In this document: positions 1-8,456 of the stretch, piece by piece | Numbering within the stretch: position 1 is the first letter of the stretch | Layout: every line of letters begins with the position of its first letter | Origin: Rhodothermales bacterium | GTDB taxonomy: Bacteria > Bacteroidota > Rhodothermia > Rhodothermales > UBA10348 | Direction of reading: 5' to 3' | DNA: 64,000 nucleotides | NCBI GenBank assembly: GCA_028284865.1 | Contig: JANQQV010000020.1 | Coordinates: 62,001 to 126,000, forward strand | The notes under the pieces: model-generated | What the model saw: the letters and a program-made list of their open reading frames with translations, nothing else | Told to the model about the DNA's origin: nothing | The model's database searches: none | Translations under genes and position numbers: made by a program

Positions 1-1
1 G

Positions 2-1498
2 GATAAGGACATGGCCGAACCCTGGGGCAAGGCTGCTATTCCTTGGCGCGGCCCCGAACTCAAGCGCTGGCGACTGGCGCGCTACAGTAACCCCGATCAA
101 TCAGGGAGGCATGTCCTTCTGGGTTTGTTCAGGGTCAATCACGGATTCGGTTTGGCCTCCGGAGCGAGACGGTCCGTATTTCCTTCTCGAGGCAATCCTC
201 TGCGCCTCCCTGGAAAGCTCGCATCGGCGCGTTCGTACGCCGGGACCGTATCCGGAGCCGTCAGAATGGGAGCCATGGTGGGCCTGGAAGGTAGGTATGG
301 CGTGATCCGATTCTGGCAATCGTCGCATCGAGCAACGGCTTCCACTCGCAGTTTGCAAGATATCGATGGGCTATCCATTCAGGATGTGTCGGGGACGTCG
401 TCTTTCACGTCCGAATCAAGCTTGAAGCGACGCAACGCATTGCGTCTTCAGTCGACCGGCATACAGACCGTTCTTGGTTCACCTGGTGTTCAGGTAGCGT
501 TGCTTGCTGAGCATATCCGAACAAGGTTGTCGCGTGATTGGCAGGACTTGTCTGTCGCAGATGACGAGCACACCTCCATAGAGCTTGAAATGCCTGCGTC
601 AATGGTAATTGGAAGTGTTTCGTATCGGATCAGTGTCCGCTCGATCTCCTGGGCGCATGAAGCAGCGTTTTCCGGCGGTTGGAAGCCGAATCAGCGACTT
701 GCGATTCGCTGGCGACAAGGACCGGGTCGCGGAATGCTCATCGACCGCGAAGTATCTCAGCAACCTGTTGGCAGCCCCTATTCGTCACGAGGTAGGTTTT
801 TCTCGCCGTATCTCAAGGACGAAAAGACTATTGCAGCAGGCAGCTGGCGATTCGGCAACGCGAACGACGCACACATACGGCTGCTTCAGCAGAACCGAAA
901 CAAGCTCGACGGGACCCAGACTACCCGACGGTTGAGCGTGGATTGGATACGAAGGCCCAGAGGGCTGAACCGACGCAATAGGCTGCTTGAAGTCGGTGTC
1001 CACGCTACCTCCCATTTGGTCAACTCGAAACTTGATTCTCGCGCCACGCGCCTGACCGTTCGAAAGCAGGATGGATTCAGCCAACAGTGGATCTACGACC
1101 TCCAAGGACAAGCTGGGTACCGACGTGTATCAGGCAACGAGACAGGAATCACGTGGCTGATGGGCGCCACCGTCAGGAGGTTGTTTTCGGGACGTTCAGA
1201 TGGAAGTCTCAGGGAAGCCAGAAGCTTTGGCTTAGGCTCTGTCTCGGACTGGTCCACTATGATTCTCATTCGGCGATCAGGTGATGTCCGAACCACCTTG
1301 TATGCTGTTCAACCTGCTTTGGCTGACGGTTTTCCAGTGCTTTCAGGATCGGGAGAGGCCCTCATCATCATCCAGCGGCTTCGATGGGCCATTTCTCAGC
1401 ATGTCACCATGCAGGCACTCACACGAGTGGACCACCGGCAAGACGAACCGCGGTGGAGTGTCAGAACGTCGATTCTATTGCGTGCCCGGCTCGACTGA
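2..1498 (+). CDS. C-terminal part of a putative helix-hairpin-helix (ComEA-like) / beta-barrel protein, truncated by window edge
   Basis: The frame is open from base 2, so the ATG at base 11 is probably internal and the true start lies outside the window. The visible ~498 residues have no catalytic motif. They are rich in alternating polar/aromatic strands with many Arg, Ser and Gly, and end in 'SILLRARLD', the style of a strand-rich envelope protein. Stretches such as 'LLGLFRVNHGFGLASG' and 'TSESSLKRRNALRL' resemble the C-terminal strand region of large FCB-group proteins that carry helix-hairpin-helix modules at the N terminus. That N-terminal part is not visible here, so the family is inferred from pattern memory. 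It converges on the blaR1-like gene with a 16-base gap. It could equally be an unrelated outer-membrane barrel. Confidence 0.5.
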   Translation, partial: DKDMAEPWGKAAIPWRGPELKRWRLARYSNPDQSGRHVLLGLFRVNHGFGLASGARRSVFPSRGNPLRLPGKLASARSYAGTVSGAVRMGAMVGLEGRYGVIRFWQSSHRATASTRSLQDIDGLSIQDVSGTSSFTSESSLKRRNALRLQSTGIQTVLGSPGVQVALLAEHIRTRLSRDWQDLSVADDEHTSIELEMPASMVIGSVSYRISVRSISWAHEAAFSGGWKPNQRLAIRWRQGPGRGMLIDREVSQQPVGSPYSSRGRFFSPYLKDEKTIAAGSWRFGNANDAHIRLLQQNRNKLDGTQTTRRLSVDWIRRPRGLNRRNRLLEVGVHATSHLVNSKLDSRATRLTVRKQDGFSQQWIYDLQGQAGYRRVSGNETGITWLMGATVRRLFSGRSDGSLREARSFGLGSVSDWSTMILIRRSGDVRTTLYAVQPALADGFPVLSGSGEALIIIQRLRWAISQHVTMQALTRVDHRQDEPRWSVRTSILLRARLD

Positions 1499-1514
1499 CT
1501 GAATTTGGCGCGTC

Positions 1515-3290
1515 CTACTGCTTCTGGATCGGACGATACCCCAAGCGATCGAGCGCCGAGACAGAGGCGTCTGTGTCCATTTCGAGCAACGCAGTCAATG
1601 CTCGTCGTGCCTTGTCTGTACCCTTGTTCTCACGGATGACTTTTTCGAGTTCCACTGCAATGGCGTCCTGCATCTTGCCCGCGAACCGCGAAACAGCCGT
1701 GTCCAATTGAATCTCCTCACCATCATCCAGCGCGCCATCTCGGTTCTCGAAGGACCAGCCGTCCCCCTCGATATCCCAGGTAGCCTCTCCAAGCACCTCA
1801 CTCCAGTCGATTTCTTCGACGGTGTAGGCCAACTCATTCAGAACGGTATCTGCCAGACGAATCCCTGCAACAGCGAGGATATCACCCAACGATTCATTGT
1901 CCACCCGGCTGATGTCCTCCATGGTTATGCCGGGAGCCATCTCTTGATCGAGATCCAAGCGACTTTCCGGAATATCCACGTCGGGCTGTGGTAACGCGAA
2001 TGGACCAGGGGTCTGAACTTCAATATTTGGCGTAGCCGGGGTCTTCACTGCCAGGTCTTCACCCGACTCCTTCTGAGGCTTCTGCCATTGCTCGGTGTTG
2101 ATCTCAGCATCGTCTACCGTCGCGCCATCCGAGGAAGCAGTTGCCGTCGGATCTAGTAGTGATGCCGGCGTAGGTGCTGCGGCAGCAGTGAACAATGCTG
2201 CAAACGTCACGCTTGCCACTAGTCCCCAGCGACTGTAAGGCTTGCCTGATTCACCTTTGTAATTGAGCACGGACAGAACGCGGCCTTCCAACTGCGATGG
2301 TCGCGCAATCGTCATGGCGAACTGCGGGGCCGGTCGATGCTGACGCATTTCCTTGGCGACATCGATAAGCATGCGCGCATACTCTTCAGGCTGCGCACCC
2401 AGCGCAAGTACTTCCGAGTCGCAAGAGGTTTCGCGTTGCGCTTTCAGCTCGGTGCGCATCGACCATGCCAGCGGATTGAACCAGTTCGCGGCGACGACCA
2501 CCGAAGCGACAACATCATGAACAGCGTCTCGTCGCCGGATGTGTACAAGCTCGTGCATGATGGCATTCAGCTTGCGTTCACTGGACCATTCCCTCGCTTC
2601 CAGCGGCAACAAAAGCTTGGGCGCCTGGATGCCCCACGTCATCGGAGATCGAATGCCCGCAACTTCCCGTGTTTCGAATTCTCGTGTCAAGAAGACACGA
2701 TCACCAGCTTCTTCGAGCAGGTCACTCCAGTGATTGGTATCAACAGACCTGGAAGCTTTCCACAAACGCCGGAGTGACCATCGGGAGTGTATCGCGCGCA
2801 TTCCGACCATCATTGCCCCAAATGCCCAGAGCAATGCTGCGAGCTCAATGATGGAAAGAGACCGGAATCCGTTGAACAGATATCCCATGGCCTCAACCAT
2901 CCCATTGGAAGCAGCACCTCCAGCTTCTTCCTGTTCAATCACGGGAACGCCTGACTCGGATCTTGTGTCGAGCTTAGTAGACCCAGTCTGCTGAGTCGGC
3001 AACACTGACGAATGACTCGACTCACCAAGTTCCGTGATGTCACCGCCGGTCAACGCAGACCAAATAGGTGTTTCCGAGACCTGTTGAGGCACGGGCACAA
3101 TGTTCAGCGCTGGCAAAGCAACGTGCAGTAACGGGATTGCCAAGCAGGCCGCCATGGTCATTACCACGGCTTCGTATCGCAATTTGGGAGACGCTTTCCG
3201 GAGCATCCGGACGGCCAACAAACCCAGAACCAGAATGATGGTAGTTCGGACGGCGATCGTGATCATCAGGGATAAGTCAATGCCAGTCAT
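1515..3290 (-). CDS. BlaR1/MecR1-type M56 membrane metallopeptidase with an unusual C-terminal domain
   Basis: This 591-residue protein has hydrophobic segments near residues 8-30, 40-65, 145-165 and 355-372, and a zinc-peptidase motif HELVH at 246-250 followed by 'IRRRD', typical of family M56. In BlaR1/MecR1 an external signal activates this cytoplasmic-face protease, which relieves repression by BlaI. Here the domain after the last membrane segment (about 375-591) is acidic and Pro/Thr-rich at first, then helical. It shows no SxxK or KTG motifs of a penicillin-binding sensor, so the ligand is unlikely to be a beta-lactam. It overlaps the upstream blaI-like gene by four bases (ATGA), indicating translational coupling. 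The family call is strong; the signal is unknown. Confidence 0.88.
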   Translation of the reverse strand: MTGIDLSLMITIAVRTTIILVLGLLAVRMLRKASPKLRYEAVVMTMAACLAIPLLHVALPALNIVPVPQQVSETPIWSALTGGDITELGESSHSSVLPTQQTGSTKLDTRSESGVPVIEQEEAGGAASNGMVEAMGYLFNGFRSLSIIELAALLWAFGAMMVGMRAIHSRWSLRRLWKASRSVDTNHWSDLLEEAGDRVFLTREFETREVAGIRSPMTWGIQAPKLLLPLEAREWSSERKLNAIMHELVHIRRRDAVHDVVASVVVAANWFNPLAWSMRTELKAQRETSCDSEVLALGAQPEEYARMLIDVAKEMRQHRPAPQFAMTIARPSQLEGRVLSVLNYKGESGKPYSRWGLVASVTFAALFTAAAAPTPASLLDPTATASSDGATVDDAEINTEQWQKPQKESGEDLAVKTPATPNIEVQTPGPFALPQPDVDIPESRLDLDQEMAPGITMEDISRVDNESLGDILAVAGIRLADTVLNELAYTVEEIDWSEVLGEATWDIEGDGWSFENRDGALDDGEEIQLDTAVSRFAGKMQDAIAVELEKVIRENKGTDKARRALTALLEMDTDASVSALDRLGYRPIQKQ

Positions 3291-3691
3291 GACGTCCCTC
3301 CTTTTCGTTTACGTCGCTCCTCAATGAGCTTCTCCAAGCGTTCGAGGTCATCCTCTTTGAGATTGGTCTCCGATGAGTCAAGCAACGCGGCCACGGCCTT
3401 AGAAACGGATCCCTTGAAAAACGTGGAGACCGTGTGCTTCATGGCTCGCTCACCCGCTTCGTCTTTCGGCGTAATGGGTTCATACACGTAGCGAGGACCG
3501 ACCTGTTCGTGCTGGATGTGTCCCTTCTCCTCGAGTATTCGGAGCATGGCTCGAACCGCAGAGTAGCCAGGACCGTCTGGAAGGCGATCCATGACCTGTG
3601 CTGCCGTACTGGGACCGTGTTTGAACAAAACATCCATGATCTGTCTCTCTCGACGACTCAGATCACGTGATGGATGGGGCGAAGGACTCAT
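3287..3691 (-). CDS. BlaI/MecI/CopY-family transcriptional repressor
   Basis: The 134-residue protein opens with 'LSRRERQIMDVLFKHG', the characteristic first helix of the BlaI/MecI winged-helix family. 'TAAQVMDRLP' and 'YSAVRAMLRILEEKGHI' supply the rest of the DNA-binding domain, and a C-terminal dimerisation part ends in a basic tail (RRKRKGG). Family members bind dyad operators as dimers and are inactivated by cleavage by a partner M56 protease, encoded here immediately downstream with a 4-base overlap. The 135 bases upstream contain an 8-base palindrome CAGCGCTG but no obvious TACA-N-TGTA dyad. Targets are probably its own operon and perhaps neighbours. Confidence 0.9.
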   Translation of the reverse strand: MSPSPHPSRDLSRRERQIMDVLFKHGPSTAAQVMDRLPDGPGYSAVRAMLRILEEKGHIQHEQVGPRYVYEPITPKDEAGERAMKHTVSTFFKGSVSKAVAALLDSSETNLKEDDLERLEKLIEERRKRKGGTS

Positions 3692-3826
3692 GACCGAAAT
3701 GGCAGGTTGGAGAAACAGCGGTGTCCTGAATACAAAGATCCAGCGCTGCTAATTATTTACCACCTACGGTCCAATCCTGAAGCTGTTGCAATCAGACACC
3801 AAGAAATCGCCCGACGAGAATCGACT

Positions 3827-6769
3827 CTAATTCTCAGACACCGTTGTCCAGACCGTATCCCAGTCTTTGGTCTGGAGCCGATAGGCTGCTTGCCAGGAGA
3901 TATCCATATCGAAGAAGTGCCAGATCCTGAACTTGATGCCGGCGCCAACGCTCACACTGCTGTATCGCTCGTTCGTGCTTGCCAGATTGACCAGCGATTC
4001 CGCACCTGCCCGGAGATAAACGGCTCGGATATATCCCGGAATCGTCAACCAACCGTTGTCGGGAAAAGCGACCGGCTGCATGATCCTGAGACCGTATCTA
4101 GCCCAATGGTCGTCTCCGACTCGCGCATCATCCCAGCCGGTGGGTCTGAAAAACGCCAATCCGAAGATTCCAGGCCGGTTCTGATACAAGTGTCCTGCAT
4201 CGAGGCGAATCGATGTATTGGACCTCCTCAACCATGGGAAATAGGCATTGGCGAATGTGATGCTGCCCCTGTTCATTTCTCCTACGTCCCGGTTGAGCTC
4301 GATATCTGCGAACCAAGACACGCTTTGACCTCTCGATGGCCACAGGTCACGCGAATTACGCTGCAACTTCCGGCCAAAAAACAACGATGGGAGCATGGAC
4401 AGACGACTTCGTCTATCCTGAAGGACCGTCAGACCATCGTCGAGGAATCGATCCGATCGAAAACTGAAAGCCAGCGCGGGTACCACACTCGTCCGGTGCA
4501 CGTTCTGTTCGATGGTGTAGGGTAATCGCGTTGATACCGTCCAGCTGATACGATCACGAATGACCCGTTGCAATTCGTTCCTTCCCGGAACGATGGCATC
4601 GACCGTGGTGGGACGCCGCTCTACGTTCACCCCGGGCCTGAATGCCCAACGGGCGGATTGGACGCCCAATTCACCCCAGAGGCGATTCTTCTGGACGACT
4701 CCCTCGCCGTACCACGCCATCCGCTGCAACGGATCCGTTCCCTGCATCGCTACGCCGATACCAAGTCCCAGCCTGGCATCGTCTGGACGTTCACGTGGAT
4801 TGTCCAGGTAAGCGGTTGGATAGATCATTCGTGGAGCCATGCGCTTCCATGAGCGATACGGCTTGGCATCAGCAAACGATGAATCCAGAGCCGAAAAGGG
4901 CCTGACCTCATTCATCCGGACTTGCCACGGCAGGTTCCACGTATGGTTTGCCTGGTCCCTGTTAACGGTTTCGACCCAATCGCCCGTCAAGTCAGCCGTT
5001 CGGAGGTCAAACTGCTCCTCGCCATACTCGACGAAGGCCAGCGACTGCCCATCCGAGCTGACATGACCTTCCATGGCCCCGTAGAGGGCGTTGGTCGCCT
5101 GAATGATCTGTTCGGTCCACGCATCAAGCACGTAGACATTCATGATGCCCGTACGGTCGGAGGTAAACGCGAAATAGCGTCCCGTTTCATTCCAGCTGCC
5201 GTCGTAGATCGTAGACGACTCGAACCCGATCCATGGTGACAGTTGCCATTGCTCCGCTGACGTGTCAACCAGATAGACGCCCTGATGCGTTCCGACCTTG
5301 GCAATGACGGCCAACGAATCAGATCCAGGCCGGGGCGCCATGGACACGATTTCCAGCGAGGGATGACGCAAACGCTCCTCCTGTTCTCCGGTGGTCAACT
5401 CGACAATTCGATTGAATTGACCAAAGGAACGAATCGCCAAGATGCGATCGTCAGAAAGGATGACCGGATTGTAGGTATGCCCCGCTCCTTCGATTCGCTC
5501 CTCTTCTCCGGTATTCAGGTCGACCCTGTAGGACCATGATGTCCGCGCTTCCGGAGCCAGCGGGTTCTCCGAATACCGCGAATAGAAGGCTTCGCCACTG
5601 CGAGGTGGTACAAACAGCACGGCATCATCAGTAATCTCATTCCAGGTAAGGCGCCTCATGGAGCCATCATCCGTGACCCGATGGAAACCGCGCGGCAGAT
5701 TATACCCAAGCGCGTACGTCACGATGGTGTTGTCCCCGAGCCAGAACGGGCGGCGGTGCGTTTGACCCAGTCGAGAAACAAGCTTTGTCGATGGATACAA
5801 TGTTCCGATCGCCTGGCGAATGGAATCCTCTCGATTCCAGAACCAATCGCGGAATGAAGACTCCAGCTTGGACGGAGATTGGTCTACTGCCAGGCGAAGA
5901 TTGGATCCGAAGCCAGACAGCGGAATGTGCTGTTGCCATTTCATCGACTCGTGGACAGCCGATTCGCCGAACGTGTCCACCAGATAATCCACGAACAACG
6001 CCCCACCGAGATAGAATCGATTGAAGGGTCGCGTATACGATGGCTCCTCGAGCGCTTGAGACAGTGACCACCCTCCGCGTTCAATCATGCCCGCACGTGC
6101 CTGGGCCATGAAATACGGGTGATTCAACCGGCCAGCACCATCTGGTATCTCGCTTTCGCGATATACGGCCAATCCTTCCACCATTCCGGAAGGTTGGAAC
6201 AGACTCAAAGCGCGGGCGAAATCCGGAGAAATACGGCCAGCAATCCCTGTGGCACTTCGATTGATGCGGAAAGCACCCTGGGCAGCGTGGACCAACTCAT
6301 GGGCCGTGACGACCTCAGTCCACGACGTATGCTCCCTTGAGAGCGCACGCCCACGCAACGCAATGGCGTTGATCTCGGTCTTGAATGGAAAGGGCGTCAC
6401 ATAGCCGTTTCCAGAATCGGATTGATCCGAAAGGACAGCTGTGAGGGAGTAGTCGTGCCGCAGGCCCAGAAAGGCATTCGTGCGGGCGGCGGTCGTCCGG
6501 AGCGTCCAGAGGGTCTCACGAGCCTGCTGCTCATGCCGGTCAGGATAGATGATCTCGAAGGGGCCATCTTTGACGATCATCCATCGTTCACCCGGCGGGC
6601 GATACTGGACATCGTAGAGGGAAACGACCTGAGCCGACGTCGGAATCACACATGTGAGTGCGATCACCGCCAGCAGGCACACGATCATCGATGCAAACCT
6701 GTTCAAGTTTGCTCCCTTTCCCTGTTCAAACGTCTGCGGTGGCGTCATGCCTGGCAAGATACGCTCCAT
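3827..6769 (-). CDS. Secreted gluzincin-like metallopeptidase fused to a TolB-like propeller and C-terminal barrel
   Basis: A signal peptide is visible (hydrophobic core about residues 27-45, cleavage near 'PTSAQ'). A peptidase-MA-like domain carries HELVH at 157-161 as the zinc-binding/catalytic HExxH. After about residue 330 come WD40/TolB-like blades ('GRYFAFTSDRTGIMNVYVLD', 'GQSLAFVEYG'), and the last ~300 residues are amphipathic strands like an outer-membrane barrel. It is probably a surface or periplasmic protease or a peptidase-like binding protein. The ATG at 6769 gives a 21-residue prefix before the signal peptide; a TTG at 6706 preceded by GGGAG would give a cleaner signal peptide and may be the true start. 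It lies 135 bases upstream of blaI on the same strand. Confidence 0.75.
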   Translation of the reverse strand: MERILPGMTPPQTFEQGKGANLNRFASMIVCLLAVIALTCVIPTSAQVVSLYDVQYRPPGERWMIVKDGPFEIIYPDRHEQQARETLWTLRTTAARTNAFLGLRHDYSLTAVLSDQSDSGNGYVTPFPFKTEINAIALRGRALSREHTSWTEVVTAHELVHAAQGAFRINRSATGIAGRISPDFARALSLFQPSGMVEGLAVYRESEIPDGAGRLNHPYFMAQARAGMIERGGWSLSQALEEPSYTRPFNRFYLGGALFVDYLVDTFGESAVHESMKWQQHIPLSGFGSNLRLAVDQSPSKLESSFRDWFWNREDSIRQAIGTLYPSTKLVSRLGQTHRRPFWLGDNTIVTYALGYNLPRGFHRVTDDGSMRRLTWNEITDDAVLFVPPRSGEAFYSRYSENPLAPEARTSWSYRVDLNTGEEERIEGAGHTYNPVILSDDRILAIRSFGQFNRIVELTTGEQEERLRHPSLEIVSMAPRPGSDSLAVIAKVGTHQGVYLVDTSAEQWQLSPWIGFESSTIYDGSWNETGRYFAFTSDRTGIMNVYVLDAWTEQIIQATNALYGAMEGHVSSDGQSLAFVEYGEEQFDLRTADLTGDWVETVNRDQANHTWNLPWQVRMNEVRPFSALDSSFADAKPYRSWKRMAPRMIYPTAYLDNPRERPDDARLGLGIGVAMQGTDPLQRMAWYGEGVVQKNRLWGELGVQSARWAFRPGVNVERRPTTVDAIVPGRNELQRVIRDRISWTVSTRLPYTIEQNVHRTSVVPALAFSFRSDRFLDDGLTVLQDRRSRLSMLPSLFFGRKLQRNSRDLWPSRGQSVSWFADIELNRDVGEMNRGSITFANAYFPWLRRSNTSIRLDAGHLYQNRPGIFGLAFFRPTGWDDARVGDDHWARYGLRIMQPVAFPDNGWLTIPGYIRAVYLRAGAESLVNLASTNERYSSVSVGAGIKFRIWHFFDMDISWQAAYRLQTKDWDTVWTTVSEN

Positions 6770-6836
6770 GCCAGGTCACGAACACGGGGAATTGTTTCGT
6801 CCAGTCGCCCCAATGCCCGCCGCTCGTTTTTGGCGA

Positions 6837-8291
6837 TTACTCGCCCTGCCCCAGAGAGTACCCGCGTTCACCGTCGAAGGTGTAGAGGTGCTCTGTCTTG
6901 ATGACATCGCATGAGGCATCATTCAGGGCACCCAAGAGACGCAAAACGTCTGAGAACGTGAGGGCCGAACCGTCCGGGGAAATGAAGCGGCAACGCCAGT
7001 GATCCGTCCAGAACGTCTCTGGAAGGCCATCCGGGTAAACCTTGACCCCACGGTTCGTGATCATCTTCAGCTTCCACCCTTCCGGGCAAGCATCTTCAAG
7101 GATCTTGCCAAGTCGGTCCGGGTGACGGTCTCCGTCGGCCCAGTCCAGGAAAACGTCAATGCCTTCCAGCTCCTTCTTTGGTGGCGTGTTGCGGACCGGA
7201 GGAACGTGGATTTCAGCAGACTGGAAATGAGCAGCTTTCAGACGACGCGGCATCTGTCCCAGTCGTTCAATGATGGCGTCGGTAAAGGCTTTCGTACCCA
7301 CTTCGCGTTCGCTGAGCCCCGGACGGAAGACATCAGCCGTGTGGATACCGTCTTCCAGGGTAACCAGCCACGCGTTGTTGATCTTCTCAGCTTGCTCAGC
7401 AAAACCGAGATGCACGAGCATCTGGATCGCGCCATTTAGCAGACCTGATGGGTTGGCAACGTCCTTTCCTGCGATATCCGGTGCAGAGCCGTGAACGGCT
7501 TCGAACATGGAAACGGTAGAACCAATGTTGGCCGAACCAGCCAATCCAACCGAACCCGCAACCTGGGCGGCGATGTCCGAAATGATGTCACCGTAAAGGT
7601 TGAGCGTGACAATCACATCGAACGTTTCGGGCATTGCAGCAACGCGTGCCGAGCCGATATCGATGATCTGGTGATTGCTCTCGATGTTCGGGTATTCCTT
7701 CGCGATCTCGTCGAACACCTTGTGGAAAAGACCGTCCGTGTGCTTCATGATGTTGTCTTTCGACATACACGTGACGGTCTTACGGCCATGCGCTTCCGCA
7801 TATTCGAATGCGTAGCGAATGATGCGCTCACTCCCCGGTCGAGTGATAAGCTTCAGGACCTGGGTGACTTCGGCCGTCTGCTGATGCTCGATGCCAGCGT
7901 AGAGGTCCTCTTCGTTCTCACGAACGATGACCATGTCCATTCCCGTGTGAGGGGAGTTGACGTACGGAGCGTACGACTTCGTTGGACGCACATTGGCGAA
8001 CAGACCAAGCGACTTGCGGATGGTCACGTTGAGGCTCTTGTAACCACCGCCCTGTGGCGTGGTGATGGGCGCTTTCAGGAAGGCCTTGTTGCGACGAATC
8101 GTGTCCCAGGCCTCTGCAGGAATTCCGGATGTGTTTCCGGACAGGTAAGCCTTCTCCCCGATCTCCACGACCTGATAGTCCAGCGGAGCACCGGCCGCAT
8201 CCAGAATCCGGATGACGGATTCCATGATTTCGGGACCGATTCCGTCTCCGTATGCAACTGTTACTGGTGTTTTTTCTGCTGTGGCCGTCAT
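6837..8291 (-). CDS. icd: Isocitrate dehydrogenase, T. thermophilus-like long form, probably NAD-dependent
   Basis: This is a full-length 484-residue beta-decarboxylating dehydrogenase converting isocitrate to 2-oxoglutarate in the TCA cycle. Seen: substrate loop 'SLNVTIRKS' (86-94), the family signature 'NLYGDIISD' (231-239) with downstream Gly-rich segment, and 'HGSAPDIAGKDVANP' (267-281). About 150 residues follow the catalytic fold and end 'FDGERGYSLGQGE', matching the extra C-terminal domain of the Thermus enzyme. At the coenzyme-selecting positions it has Asp272-Ile273, where NADP enzymes of E. coli and Thermus have Lys-Tyr. This pair is associated with NAD specificity, so NAD use is inferred. 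It stands alone, with about 150 bases of leader. Confidence 0.95.
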   Translation of the reverse strand: MTATAEKTPVTVAYGDGIGPEIMESVIRILDAAGAPLDYQVVEIGEKAYLSGNTSGIPAEAWDTIRRNKAFLKAPITTPQGGGYKSLNVTIRKSLGLFANVRPTKSYAPYVNSPHTGMDMVIVRENEEDLYAGIEHQQTAEVTQVLKLITRPGSERIIRYAFEYAEAHGRKTVTCMSKDNIMKHTDGLFHKVFDEIAKEYPNIESNHQIIDIGSARVAAMPETFDVIVTLNLYGDIISDIAAQVAGSVGLAGSANIGSTVSMFEAVHGSAPDIAGKDVANPSGLLNGAIQMLVHLGFAEQAEKINNAWLVTLEDGIHTADVFRPGLSEREVGTKAFTDAIIERLGQMPRRLKAAHFQSAEIHVPPVRNTPPKKELEGIDVFLDWADGDRHPDRLGKILEDACPEGWKLKMITNRGVKVYPDGLPETFWTDHWRCRFISPDGSALTFSDVLRLLGALNDASCDVIKTEHLYTFDGERGYSLGQGE

Positions 8292-8435
8292 GATGCGGGG
8301 TGAAAATGGGGTGTTCGTAAAATCACTGCGCGCCTTCTATCGGAGCCCCGTTATGCCAGTTCCGCGGGTTCCGTGAAACATTGAATTGGAATGCGCTGAT
8401 GGAATTTGAAGTCGTCGATTGGCAATGAAAAAGAG

Positions 8436-8456
8436 CCGGGCTGATTCTCAGTCCGA
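8436..8456 (-). terminator. Putative intrinsic terminator overlapping the stop codon of the cytochrome/propeller gene
   Basis: On the minus strand a nine-pair stem with one mismatch and a GAA loop is followed within a few bases by TTTTT (8428-8432). The 5' arm contains the TGA stop codon of the gene ending at 8448, so the hairpin would form only as ribosomes finish. Orientation and U-tract fit Rho-independent termination. Confidence 0.45.
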
